From assembly GCF_004011695.2 (NCBI RefSeq), contig NC_082407.1:2108001-2172000 (forward strand): DNA of 64,000 nucleotides, read 5' to 3'. Below are positions 9,788 through 21,928 of this stretch, in pieces. Position 1 is the first letter of the stretch, and every line of letters starts with the position of its first letter. Under the pieces are notes generated by a model. That model made no database searches, was not told the DNA's origin, and saw only the letters and a list, made by a program, of their open reading frames with translations. This DNA comes from Ascochyta rabiei (lineage: Eukaryota > Ascomycota > Dothideomycetes > Pleosporales > Didymellaceae). The translations under genes were made by a program, and so were the position numbers.

Positions 9788-11575
9788 TCAAATGAGAGCC
9801 AGGCCACCCGCAATGATCACCGCTGCTAGATACACCTGCTCCTTTACGCTTTGTGTCACTTTTGCCGCAGCACCAGTTGACGTTGAAGAACTGGCAGCAG
9901 CCGAGGTTCCACTGCTCGAAGATGTAGTACTGCTTGCAGCTGTAGGACTAGTTGAAGCGTTTTCTTGAATGTCATCTGGGGAATCGAACAACTGGTTTCC
10001 GTCGCTCGCCTGCGTCCTACCTAGCACGGAGCCTGGGCCGTTAATCGCCTTTCCTCGAACATAGGCATCAAGCTGGACGTCCATCAAGTCGACTATTGTC
10101 TCGAAGCCTGTTCTGTGTACGGCTGTCACGTTCGTCCAAGTCGAAGAGTTGGCTGCGTTCGCCGTATACACGACCCAATTCTCGCAGTCAGTTTGACTAT
10201 TCCATGAAAAGTAAGCTCTGTTCCCATTCTTATCCCAGTGGACATCTGGCTTGTTGAGTGGTTTGCCTTGCCATGGGAGCTTATATGCGCGATAGCTATT
10301 CACAGCATTTGGTTTTCCGAACTGGACGTCTAGCAAGACATCGCCGTTGGCGTTTAGTTCTGCGAAGTACGGCTGGCTTCCATAACCGATGAAAAGATTC
10401 GTATTCTCGTTCGAAAGATCGATGGCTTGCAGATTGCCCTCGAATTGCGCCCAGGTTTTTGCACCGTTGATGAAGTCTTGAACAAGCTTGACTGTCATGT
10501 CGTTCTGGTTCACGTCTAGTAGAAGGCCTCGAGAGGATGCAACCTTTTCTGTAGGACCGTTGTCGAAGAGCGTCATCCGCTTCTGATTTTTGCCGTTGAT
10601 CCAACGAGCATCACGCTGGAATGCAAAGACAGCAGCATCATCCACCTGGAAGTCAGATTGCTTGCCATTCAGACGCCAGATGATGTGGCCATCTTGTCCG
10701 GAAATCTTGTACACGCAGTCCATTACTCACGCTGAGACAAGATGATCGCCGTTTGCGTCCTTCTCGATAGAGTTGATGTGAAAGTAGTCCCACGGTGAGC
10801 TTTCAGCCCTGCCCACATCTTCAGGGAGAGAGTTGTACGACTCGTTGATGCCGACATGCGTACTTGCGTTCCACTCAAAAACGAACTCGCCGCTTTCAAT
10901 ATCAATCTCCTGGAACGTGTTCTCGAATAGGCAGCCATCCTCAATACAACCAATCTCTTTCAGGTTCCATGGTATTGCGCGGTATATTGGGATCAGAGCG
11001 ACATTGTCACTTGTTATCGTGATCTCGTGAATATCGCCCATGTCGTCGCCAAAGCGGTTTGCTTGGAAATGTGCAATCTCGGCATACGATTGATTGAGAA
11101 TAAAGTACGATCCACGGCCAAAGCCATCTTTGAGCTCGCCTGAACAGGAAGTAAGTACCGGTTGGCCCTTGTAGGTTTGTGTCTTGAAGTCGAAAGGCTC
11201 GGTGTAGTTGCCGGTCCAGACAAGTGTGCCCATCCTGTCCTGAGAGAAGTCTGTCAAGATGGTCAGCACCACAGCAAAAGACGTCGTGTCGTCGATGCAA
11301 TTACCGTATATCGTCGGCCAGTTCTGCCCGCTTGTCGGTCTCCCATCCATGCCCAGGAACACATACCCATCTGCCAAACCGGACTCATCCTTGTTAACCT
11401 GTATCTGCGGGGGTTTTACATAGGTGTTCGACATGTACGACTGAGAAGGAGTTCCTTTGGAATCGTTCGTCCCGTATGTGCCGAGATCATAGCTGACTGA
11501 ATCCTGAGAGTAAACAGATGGAAGAAATGCGAGGAGGCTGACATAGACCAGTGCAGGGAAGAAACCCATCTTCAT
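9788..11575 (-). pseudogene. Arylsulfotransferase-family (ASST-like) secreted protein with in-frame TGA
   Basis: One continuous minus-strand frame from ATG 11575 to the stop at 9788 is interrupted by a single TGA at 10727-10729. The part before it is 282 aa and the part after about 312 aa. Residues 1-22 are a signal peptide (MKMGFFPALVYVSLLAFLPS). The body is the beta-propeller of the fungal arylsulfotransferase-like family, with DYFHINSIEKDANGDHLVSA just before the stop and CVYKISGQDGHIIWRLNGK just after it. The family normally reads VSARH or VSSRH at this exact point, so the Arg-His pair is replaced by stop-Val. The C-terminus is Ser/Thr/Ala-rich and ends in a hydrophobic segment suited to a GPI signal. 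There is no other lesion and no intron that removes the TGA without deleting conserved residues. It is a young pseudogene, a read-through gene or an assembly error. Confidence 0.75.
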
Positions 11576-12220
11576 GAACCTTCGAGTGTGGAAAGGATTT
11601 GTTGGCAGTCGAGGAGGAAGACAAAACCACAAGAAACCATGGACTGAGAAAGCTGGACTGCATGGTCTACGCGGCCAGGTTTTTCGCTTGAGACTTGCAT
11701 CCTGTTAGATACTTAGCTTGCCTAGCAAAGTTAAACCGCGTAAAGCAACACCCTCGATGTGTAAGGCATACCGTCATGGGTCTGGGCTTGTGTGGATTGG
11801 CGATTTCCCCGGTTTGCTTGTTCAGTGGGCCGCATGTGGTCGCGTGCCTGATCACCGGATCGAGTTCTTTGTTGTTGTTGTTGTTGTTGCCGCGTTTGAC
11901 GTCTTGAGCACTCGACGACTGCCATATTTTTGTCAAGCCGCGCAATTTTACATGAGAATGTTGCAGCATTGGGACTCCCGCCCGCAGTTCTGGTCCTTAG
12001 CGCGATGCACGACTCAGATACGTTCTTGTTACATCATTGGTACGTTTGCGCCACATGCATTCACATTGGCTCATAAAAGCTGAAGGATGTCCCCATGTTC
12101 AAGCGACTCTGCGAAGATCAGGATTTGCATATCTAAAACTGAAAAGAGCACTGTAGGGCCGGATTGGGCAATCGACTGTACACACTCTTCGTCGACGAGA
12201 GCCCCTCACAAAGCAGGTTT
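11576..12220. other. Intergenic, nothing recognised
   Basis: About 645 bp between the arylsulfotransferase-like gene and the 3' end of the glycine-rich gene. It holds a short TTG-repeat (about 11869-11888) and no supported gene. Confidence 0.5.
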
Positions 12221-13378
12221 CTACTTCATGAATTTGCTGGCCATGTTGAGAAGGCCTCCGAGGCCGCCAGAGCTGCCGCCAGAAGCTCCACCGCCGCCCA
12301 TCTCGCTCTTCATGTAGAACTTGAGAGCCATCTGAGCAGCCTGGGCAACAGCATCCTGCTTGGTGGCGCTGGGATCCTGGCGCATGTTAGTTGTGTTTTA
12401 TCAGAGTACGCGCTTCCTTACTGTCTTGCCCTGACTCTGCTGCTTGTCGAACAGCTGTGCAGCCTGGGACATGGCCAGTCCAATGAACTTGTTTTGACCA
12501 CCCTGAGCCTGCTGCTGGCTACCTCCACTGAACATCTTCATTGCCTGCATGGCAGCAGCTGAACCGACATTGTTCGAGCTAGCTTGGTGATTACCGCCCT
12601 GCTGATTGCCGTAGAACTTCTCGTGTTGTCTGACTGCATCGTCTTCGTCAATGTCCTCGTTTTGAAGCTTCTGCTTGTTGCCAGAAAGCAGGCCAAGGGC
12701 AGCACCGAAAAGATTCGAGTCTCCAGAGGACCCAGCATCCTGCTGAGCATGATGCGCAGCTTCTCCGAACTCATCTGAGCTGCCACCATAGCCACCACCG
12801 CCACCGTATGATGTGCCAGAGGAGTGCTGGCCGCCGTGATTGCCAGAGCCGCCGCCATGGCCTTCCGATGAACCTTGGCCATAGCCGCCGGATGAACCTC
12901 CGTAACCGCCTGAGGGTCTGTCGTTGTCACCATAGCCTTGTCCACCGCTTGGACGGCCACCGTAGGATTCGTCCTGGCGACCGCCGCCGTAGCCGCCTCC
13001 CTCCTGACGACGCTCGTCCTGGCCGTAGCCACCACTGCCGCCGCTAGGGCGGTCGTTGCCATAGCCTCCACCTCCACCCCCACCATAGGCTTCCTGACGT
13101 CCTCCGCCGTAGCCGCCTTCTTGACGTCTGTCGTCACCGTATCCACCTCCACTAGGGCGGTCACCGTAACCGCCGCCGCCCTCATGGCGTCTCTCCTCTC
13201 TATCGAAGTCGCCGCCGCCGTGGGACCGCCCTTCTTGACCGTAGCCACCATTGCCACCGCCGTATCCTCCTTCTTGGCGGCGGTCGTCGTCTCGTCGGTC
13301 TTGGCCATAACCGTTGTTGCCTCCACCGCCGTAGCCTTCGTTGCGGCGCTCACCGCCGTAAGAATCGTTGTAGGACAT
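12221..13378 (-). CDS. Glycine/tyrosine-rich protein with conserved C-terminal DUF7721-type domain
   Basis: Exons 13378-12422 and 12376-12221 give 370 aa. The intron (12421-12377) is phase 0 with a GTAAGG donor and a CGCCAG acceptor. Residues 1-205 are a repeat of GGYG, YGQ, DDRR and PSGG elements, strongly disordered. Residues 210-370 are a folded, helical, Ala/Gln-rich domain ([79 protein letters not shown]). A glycine-rich linker then leads to [10 protein letters not shown]. This domain recurs in many filamentous fungi behind variable Gly-rich arms; I recall it as DUF7721. Function is unknown. The start resembles that of the SYG-repeat gene at 7028 (both MSYN, then SYG within 12 residues). 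Confidence 0.85.
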
Positions 13379-14063
13379 TGTGCGTAGCTGTATGCTAGAA
13401 GCTGATCAGCACGAGATTCGGGGATGGTTGAGGATGCAAGTTTCTGAGGACCGTAGGATGCGTCTGACAATGACCCATTCTGGTACTACTGACGGCAGCC
13501 TGTTTTAAGGCGCTACCAGAACCTTTGATAGACACCAGACTGTACTTACATGGAGTATCCTCGATGAATCGTGCAGTTGAGAGATTGAGAGATTGAGAAT
13601 TGAATTGGTCGAGTCGTGGAAAGCTAAGAACTTGTGTTGTAGGAGAGCTGGTCGATGTGTCAACCCCACTCGAGCTCCAGCCCCTCCATGACGGCGATTT
13701 CTAACGCACGGGCTCGTCACTCGCCACAACCCAGTGCCTTGTTGGAACCTTCACATTTCTGGTTTTCATGCCTGGTCCCAAGGGCTGACGTCCCACCCAT
13801 AATGACTGAATTGTCAACATCATTCGTCCGTTTGCTGCTTCACTCCATTCGTAATATCCTGACCCCTGCTACATGACAAACGTTGAACATGATTGCTTCG
13901 TTCCAGCATATATTACTGGAAGAGTATTAACTAGTGACAGTCAATGATCACATAAATTGCAGCATGGACAATTGGAGAACTTGAGATTGCATTCATTCGA
14001 TGCAGCCCTCATAGGCGGATTGGCTACATTATCATATTATATCGTTCATACACGTCCATACAT
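13379..14063. other. Intergenic, nothing recognised
   Basis: This is the 5' flank of the glycine-rich gene and the 3' flank of the peptide transporter. A short GAGAGATTGAGAGATTGAGA repeat lies at about 13577-13597. There is no supported gene. Confidence 0.5.
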
Positions 14064-16047
14064 CTAAGCGTATGTGGCGGCCTTCTCCTCTTCGTGCTGG
14101 GAGTGCATGCCAACAGTGCGGTCACCGTGGATGCTGCTCCTGCGCATGGTAGGGTCCTTGTCGTAATCCTGGTCAAGGGCGTTCATAGCATCCTCCTCGT
14201 CGTTGAGGTGGTGGAACAGAATCCAGATCAAGCCACCGGCAACGAACGAAGCAACAGCCAGACCACAGAACATCCACATGATCGCAGGGTCGTAAAGAAG
14301 AGGGTTGAGAGCCTCAGAGATAGCAGATCCGAAAGCGTTGGTGAGCAGGTACATAGACTGGACGAAAGACTTCATGCTGGGCGGCGCCTTGGTGTAGGCG
14401 TACTCAAGACCAGTGACGGAGGCGAAAATCTCAGAGATACCAATGAGCATGTAGGCACCAGTCTGAGTAGCGATGTGGATGTTGTTGCCCTGGGCAACAC
14501 CATCGATCTCGCTAGCAGCGCAGAGCGGATGTCCGTAACAGGGACCGGCCTTGTAGATGTAGTGCTGGATAACGGCGGCGTAGACCATGGCGAGGGAAGC
14601 AACCCAGAAACCAGCGGTGATACGGTTGATAGGAGGAAAGTTGATCTTGTGCTTGCGGAGGAGAGGGAAGAAGAACTGATCCATAATAGGCAGGAAGACA
14701 ATAATGGCAATAGGGTCGAAGTTCTGCATCAAATCGTTGGGAATGCCGTGACCGGACATCTGGCCAGCCTGGGTGACGAAGTTGTTGGAGAAGTTGCCGT
14801 ATACAACCCAGTAGATGGGGTAGAAGCAGAAGACCTTGCAGGCAACGAGAGCACGCTTGACCTCCTCAACAAAGTGGTCGTCCCAGAGAGCGGTGGGCTG
14901 CTTTCCAAGAGCGGCCTGGTAGGAAGGCTTCGCGGCATCCATCTTGCGCCCCTTGATCATTTGACCCATCACGCGGAAAGCGTTGGTGATGACGGAACCC
15001 TGCGGCGGGCGGACGACGTAGACCTTGCGACCAAGAACGAGGATGAGTGCACCGATGAAGAAGACGCACAAGCACATCAGGTAGGCGGACCAGAAGTCGA
15101 CGTCGCGCTCCATGTAAGGAGTCGCAAGCAGAGACAGAGAGCCGATGTTAATACACCAGTAGAAGATCATGTCTGAATTTTGATGTTAGCAAACTGTTCT
15201 GGCGTTCGAGTACAGCATCGCAACTTACAGATTCTGGAGATGGTGATCGCAGGGTCGATGATGACACGCTCGCCAGTCTTCTTGTCGGTGCCAATAACCA
15301 TCTGACGACGCTTGTACTGGTCGGCAATCAGGGGAGCAACGTTGGACTTGATACCTCCAGTTCCAAGACCAATAACAATGATGGCAGCGATGAAACCACC
15401 AAGACCAGCGCCTCCCTGCAGAGCTGCGGGGATAGATGTGAGAGTAAGGATAAGAAGACCGACCATGTAAACACCACAGAAGACAACGATGGTGTTGTAC
15501 TTTCCGAGGTACTGATCAGCAATGACGGCACCAAGAATAGGCGTGACATAGCACCAGAACTGGAAGAAGGTGGAAAGACCAGTGGCACCCTGGCGTCCCA
15601 TGCCGAGCGCACCACGGCCCTCGCTTCCATCGAGCGGACGCTGGATGTAGTTCTGGAAGATACCGGAGGCACCGTAGTAGGTGAAACGCTCGCAAAGTTC
15701 GACAATGGCGACCAAGAAGGCGGATTTAGGAAGAGGCTCGCCAACCTTGCGCAGAGTCAAGAGCTCATCTGCTGTGGGCTTGACACCGCCAAGACCATCG
15801 TCAATCTCGATGTCGCGGACCGAGGTACTAGAGCTAGCGGTCATGGGCTTCTCTACGAAGTCCTTTTCGGTGATGCCAGCTCCAGCGACATTGTCGTTGG
15901 TCAACGACAATCCGTTCAAGTGTGGGTGATGATCGGCCTCAGCCTGCTCGCGCTGCAGCTGGTGGGCACTGTGACAGTCAGCATAACGCTCCATGTAGAA
16001 CAAAGGATGAATTGAAGAACGTACGGGGTTTCCTGAGCGGTAGCCAT
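14064..16047 (-). CDS. ptr2: Proton-coupled oligopeptide transporter, PTR2/POT family
   Basis: Exons 16047-16025 (23 nt), 15968-15229 and 15172-14064 give 623 aa. It imports di- and tripeptides across the plasma membrane with protons (MFS, POT/NRT1 family). The proton-coupling motif ExxERFxYYG is visible as ELCERFTYYGASG near residue 100, followed by the FQNYIQRP segment. GTGGIKSNVAPLIADQY is the POT signature. The junction between exons 2 and 3 restores ISRIYMIFYWCINIGSL, which confirms those splice sites. About 12 hydrophobic segments are present with a long cytosolic loop before helix 7, and the tail is acidic and His-rich. The first exon MATAQETP is short; the ATG at 16047 is chosen because splicing at its GTACGT donor gives the typical hydrophilic N-terminus. 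No lesion is seen. Confidence 0.93.
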
Positions 16048-18913
16048 GGCTGCTGTACAGGTCTGAGATACAACCTGAGATCGAGTCGATCAACGGAAGA
16101 ACAGGGTGAAAATTAAAAGTCCCGGACACCTGGATCATAACATGCGGCTGCTCTCCTCCATTTAACCCAGCTCCCTTCCTCTAGCCCACCTGCCAGCCAT
16201 CAACCGACCGCGCCGTAGACGTTCGCTTCAGACCGAGGCCAAGCTCGCACAAGCACGGTGCCAGTGCGATGTAACGTCTTGATACTGTTGGAGCTAGCCG
16301 CAATGGAGCGTACGCACCGGGCCTAAGGACAACGAAGCCTTCACGAAAGGCTTGAGCGCGCTACAATGGGCCCCACCAGCGCGCCCCCGATTTGCCACAT
16401 CTGCGACCACCTTCCAGAAGCAGGCGGTCAGCCTGGCGATCTTACGTCCATGATTTCAGCAACACGGTCGTTTGGCGCTGTGGCCCACGTGCCGGGCTGA
16501 TAGTGAGACCAAAGATGAGTGGCTTGATTTGATGACTTGCTGTATCCCCCAGATTCGTATTGGTGAGTGCACGCTTGTAACACCAGTGCCTTCCTGGGCT
16601 ATGGGCAGACGAGCAGTCGACTGGTAGTGCGAATCGATAGATAGGGACGCTCGGCATCACTACGCCTCCAACATGATTCTTGCCTACGAATGTCGAGTGG
16701 AATCGCTGACTCCCAACTGCCTGCTCAAGTCCAGAGCCTCATGCCGTGAAGAAATTTGCTCTGCCGAATCCACACCGGGGATGTTTCGGTACCAGCCAGT
16801 CCCCAGTCAGGGACCTCCAGTGTCGGACACGCCCGGAGGCAGTTCTCATCTCACCACGAAACCACACACAGGATGCGATCGCTGCCCGCGGCTTAACAAT
16901 GTCATGTACAGGCACACGTCCACTTCGCCGTCTGGCCAGCTCACCCTTACTCTTCGGCAAGAACCCACCGGTATCCCCGTCGCCACGTGCCGGCCAACAT
17001 CAGTCCACCATGGGCTTCTAATGCGCTACACTTCGAACGCTTACAATGTGACTCCAAGGCAAAATCTGCAACGGGTTGTAGACCACACGGCGACATCGGC
17101 GCATAGTGTAGTTGTTTTACGAAGACATCTGGAGACTGCTTGGTCTCGATGCAAACGTGAAAAGTGCACACACCTCTACAAAAATTGCTGTGCTCGTGTC
17201 ATGTCCACTTGCGATTCGTATCCAGGTACGCGATTATCCTGCACTTACTTACATCTTCTCTTCGTCCCCTCCCTATCCCTTCACGCACCGCTGCTGAGCC
17301 CATCACAACCCGCACACCTCGAGCTACTCACCGTCGCCCCCTTCCACCCGCAACAAAGCCGTCGTTCGTATCCAGCGGCAGCGCATCTCAACCGCGTGCC
17401 GGAGCTGCCGACCCACACTGCAGGTATTGCTGTGGTAATGCCAAGCTCATCTTGAGAGCGGAAGGCGCAAAGAAGCTTCGTTAGCCTCGGAAGGATTGAG
17501 CGAGCTTGCCTTAGCGTTCATTGGAGACCCACTATATGGCCGTCCTAAACCCGCTCACTCCCAACCTTCTGGACTGCGATCCAGTCGGGTGCATGAATGG
17601 TCGGAGATGCGCGAGTGAGTCGAGTGCAAGCGATATCTGGGTGGGGTCAAGGGAACGCCCTGCATCTCAAGATACCACTACGCTCTTCAGACTTCTTCTG
17701 GAAGCACGACACAACCAAGCGCCATTCGCCGCTGGATGATACGCGTCAGTCCACGGGACGGTCAATATGCTGATCATGCATCTCACCCTGCTCTCTACCA
17801 ACCGATTCAGCCTTCGCAGATAACAAGCATTTCGCTTGCTCGCCCGTGCCGTGTCGACGCATGAGCTTAAATGGAGTATACCCCAATCCCGACTGACTCT
17901 TGCCACTGCGGCATCAACACAACAGTAGTCTAGCGCGGGCAATGCGCTGTGGTCAAATCAAACGTGGAGATTCGAGACACTTGGAGCACACACAGCTGTG
18001 GGGATGGAAGATAAGAACACGAGACCGGAGGGTGTGAAGAATAGATTAGGCGTGCTATTCAAAATCAACGCTCACCAGACACGACGGTAAACACAAGGCA
18101 AAGTCCATCGTTCCAACCCGCGTGTCTGGAGTAGTCCGACCCCCGCCCGCGCGCCCAGTCATATCACTGTGCGCTCCTGCTGCCCACTGCGCTGTTCGTG
18201 TACGCGACGAGGCCGTCCACGGTGCGAGTGCGATTGCATCAAGTTTGCAAAAGCACAGCATGACCAACGCCCTGCACGTGATTACACATCCATCCACGCT
18301 CAAAATGCGACCCAAACACCTTGCCACCGCCCAGCCACCGCCATCTGTCCCAGAGACAACGAAACACTAAAACGATCTGCGTTGAACTTGAGACCATGTA
18401 TCGATCCTACACAAGCGCCAAACCGATATTGAGTTCAGCAAAGATCTGAAGTGAACTGTCTCCTGATGAGAAGAGTACAGCCGAACCCAAATTCCGTTGG
18501 ACACAGAAGCGATTTCGTACCGTCCGCTGTGTAAGGCCATCCGTCTAACTACAGTCCGACCATCAGCAACAGCAACAGTAACAGCAGAGCAGACCCAGAT
18601 CATGCATGGCAAGTGCACTTGCAACAGGACTGTACAGAGATGGTATTACGCATCTTCACGGCCATTTCATCTACACTCCATGACCAGCAACCAACGCGTA
18701 ACGCGAGAAAAAGGCAGCACAAAGCACCGTCCCACCCCGAGCCCATGTGAAAACCATGCACCCCGTATAGACGCAGAGAGCCGCCCAGATACTGTAAGAG
18801 TTCTACAAGACGATAGGAAATAAGACGCTGGAAGCCTGTGTGAGTTTTACGTGAAAGCAGCAAGGAAAGTATCGTACAAGTATCGGCGGATATCTAGAAT
18901 GAAAGGAAAGGTT
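16048..18913. other. Long intergenic region, no supported gene
   Basis: About 2.9 kb between the 5' end of the peptide transporter and the 3' end of the CDF transporter. Several open frames of up to 260 codons exist (for example 16673-17455 on the plus strand), but they have no domain character, are rich in Arg, Cys, Ser and His as random frames are, and lack matching splice signals. No RNA gene or repeat array was seen. Confidence 0.5.
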
Positions 18914-20537
18914 TTAGGCTGATGAGCCATTGCTGCCCTTGCAGCCCTTTTGTCCAGGTTCACAGCACTGCTTTGCGTTGCCGCAGCTGTCCGGACACTC
19001 GAGCAGACACGCCTCAGGCTCGCCCTTGACACTCGGCGCCTTGGGGTTCGCTGCTTCGTCTTCTGACCCGGCGGCCGAGTGGTCGTGAGTTGCGTCGAGG
19101 CAGAACTCAGGCTGGATAGTAGAGGAGTGGATGCCATACTCGTGCAGGCATTCGCGAACCTGGCGGGCAAGAGTCATGTAGCGGGCTGAGCCCTCACCCT
19201 TGAAGTCGAAGTCGACCTGCACGTGAAGCGAGGCAATGAGCTTGGTGTCAGAGAGCTGCCAGACGTGGAGGTGATGGCAAGAGATGATGCCGTCGAGATC
19301 GGTAATGTCCTCCTTGATCTCGTCGATGGATAAGTTCTCAGGGACGGCTTGCAGCAAGATGCGGGACGCAGCTTTGCAAAGCGGGATGGCCGAGAGAAGG
19401 ATGATTACGGTGATGACGAGGGAAACAGCAGGGTCAGCGTAGAACCTCCATGAGAAGTCGGTAAGCCAGATGAACAGGGCGGTTGCAATGACACCGACGT
19501 TGCCCAGAGCATCGCCTAGAACGTGGAGGAAGACGCCGCGCATGTTCAGGTCCCCATGAGAGTGGCCGTGTCCTCCACCAGACTTCTGGTCCTTCGGCTT
19601 GGCGTGGTTGTGGCTCTTGTGGTGGTCTTTCGGCCCGTGCGAATGCGAATGGCCGTTGGACTTGGCCAGAAGAGAGCTCTGCTCGGTGGGTTGATCATCG
19701 CCGCTCTCGCTGACATCAGCATCGTCAACGTCCTGCCTGGAAGATTCGATGATACTGTTCCTGAAAGAGGATGGGTGGACGTAGATTTCATCGAGCGTAG
19801 AATATCCCTGGGATCCTGATCGAGCATGACGGTGGCCGCGCTTGCCAGATGCCGACTTACGGCGCGCCCCTAGGGCTTGAGCAGAACTGCTCTCGTCGTG
19901 GCTGTGTGCGTGTACGTGTGCGTGTGCGTGTGCGTGATCGTGCGCCTCGATTCCGTGTGCATGTCCTTGTTCGGCGTGTGAGTGCTCGTTGCCAGCCCCG
20001 TGTGAGTGTCCGCCTGGGCCGTGGCTGTGTCCGACATCGTGGAAGAGGACGAGACCGACCAGGTTGGAAGCGAGACCGAGAGAGCCGACAATGAGGACGA
20101 GCTTGGGCTGTGAGACTTCCTGGGGCTCGACAAACCGCTGGATAGCTTCGAGAAAGATAGAAAGACACAGTGCGACCAAGAAGACGCCGTTCACGAGGGC
20201 GCCAAGGGTCTCTGCGCGTTGCCACTGGAAGATTGTCAACGCCGTTGCAGGCCTACTAGCAGTACTGCACTCACCCCGTATGTGTATCTCTTCGAGTTGG
20301 TCTTCTCGTTTGCAACCTTCACTGCCCAGAGGCCGACAAGGAGCGATATGACATCGTTCAGCTGCACCGAAGTTAGTCCTGTCTCGTAACCCCGTTGCTG
20401 AGCTGCCGTACCATGTGGAACGAGTCGGCGACTAGAGCCAGCGAATGCACCGCGTATCCCACCACGAGCTCCAGCAGGAAGAAGGCCGAGTCGATACCCA
20501 GCAGGATCATGATGCGCGTCGATTTGGAGAGCCCCAT
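18914..20537 (-). CDS. zrc1: Vacuolar-type zinc/cobalt transporter, cation diffusion facilitator (Zrc1/Cot1 type)
   Basis: Exons 20537-20412, 20361-20275 and 20224-18914 give 507 aa. It is a proton antiporter that moves Zn2+ (and perhaps Co2+ or Cd2+) from the cytosol into the vacuole or another organelle. Six membrane helices are recognisable. The metal-site motifs are SFHMLND in helix II (spanning the first splice junction) and HVLGDALGN in helix V. Between helices IV and V lies a very long His-rich cytosolic loop of about 150 residues, with HSHGPGGHSHG-like runs and an alternating HA/HV stretch. The cytosolic C-terminal domain is followed by a Cys-rich tail (ACLLECPDSCGNAKQCCEPG), a possible extra metal-binding element. 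Both introns (20411-20362, 20274-20225) are phase 0 and 50 nt long. Confidence 0.93.
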
Positions 20538-21928
20538 AGTAGCGAGTCTGACTGAGCGCGCGCTCGTGTTTGACAGTCGAGGTGTGAGAGGTCTAAGGGA
20601 CCGTCGAGGCCAGAGTCGTTTGCGTGCGACTCTTTAATGGGGAGCGCGAGGGTCTCGAGAGAGGGTCGTGCGGTCTGGCTGTGGGCGTGAGACAGTTCGC
20701 GTCTTTGAGCCGCCATGCACGCACGGATGGGCGAACCATGAATGCGGATACACCGGACGCCACTTCTTCTGCCCGATTGCGTAAGGCTCAACGCTTTCCC
20801 CCATCCGCAAGCAACCCATGCCTCCTGCATCCTCACACACATCAGTCTCGAGAAGGCACAGAGGTCCAGCCAAGACACATCAGTCGGCGTTCCTGCCACC
20901 CACGCTCTTGCATCTTGATGGTTTGCTATCCAGCACTCTCCTACGCCTGTCTCGCACCTGCCAGACTGCTCGCGGGCTCGGCTTGGCCAGCGATGGCAAC
21001 GAAAACATGCTCAGGCGCCCAACACACGCAGAATTAAATCCTACCTTGCAACGGAAATGAGTTGGCGCTGTAGGATCGGAGGGGCCATGCTAGCACGTCC
21101 CCTCGTAGCACGGGGAGCCACACCCGCACAAGCGATCCACATGTTTGCTTTGCCATTTGCTGGCCACGGCCGTGTCGTCAAACAGTCCAACCTCGTGCGA
21201 TTTGCTCTTCACATCTGCATGGCCTTTGCGCCGTCGACACTGACCAGACTGTCCACTGGCCTGCGACTTGATCATTTTCGACATCCAGGACCATGGCAAA
21301 AGACACATTGACTTAGCGAATGCTTGTTTCTCCACACAATTGGCTGCCTGACTGATATGAACCGTGACTGATTGGTGTAGTTCACTGCAGACACCAAGCT
21401 GAAAGAGGGAGTAGTAAAAGCTTCTACGCACTACCACAGCTCGCCTGGTAAGAGTTGCTATCGACCGAGGCAACAAAGTAGTCGAGGAGCTACTATGCTT
21501 CCCACATACCGAGACCTCTCACACTCGATACATAACTTGCATGTCTGGTCTTCAGTGTCGGTGGTCGAACGCAATAGCGTTAAAACTCCGGCCTCCTGCC
21601 CGCTGGCGTCATGATAGCCGGGAGTGCCTTCCAAGAGCACACCTACCTCTTCGCCACACACTCACTGGGACGCACTTGAATGAAAAATGTACAAAGCACG
21701 CGAGTCAAGTAAAGAGTCCACTGCAAAACCTGACAAATCCACTTTTGGATCCCGAAGAGGCAGCTCGAGGATTCGAGCCATCACGGTGCTCACCTCACCG
21801 CACATACATCTTGAAAATAAAGGAGAAGCTGGGAACAGTAGTGAAACGGATTGAACAATGACATGTTGTCGGTCTACCAAACACTTATCAAATCAAGATG
21901 ATTGCAGAATCGACAGATGCATCGTTTC
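20538..21928. other. Intergenic, no supported gene
   Basis: About 1.4 kb between the CDF start and the 3' end of dur3. Only short frames without domain character are present, and there is no repeat array. It presumably holds the CDF promoter next to 20538. Confidence 0.5.

Noticed and set aside
10690..10731. Short intron starting at GTGAGT to remove the in-frame TGA in the arylsulfotransferase-like gene
   Set aside because: Candidate acceptors give 25-38 nt introns that delete the conserved YKISGQDG segment.
14094..15176. 360-codon plus-strand frame opposite the peptide transporter
   Set aside because: Mirror of the transporter codons (Val/Glu/Asp-rich), no ATG-led domain and no conservation expected.
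16673..17455. 260-codon plus-strand frame in the 16-18.9 kb intergenic region
   Set aside because: It has an ATG, but composition (Cys, His, Arg, Ser high) and lack of any motif or helix pattern look random.
21765..21790. GGATTCGAGCC resembling a tRNA B box
   Set aside because: No acceptor-stem complementarity or A box is present at the right distance on either strand.
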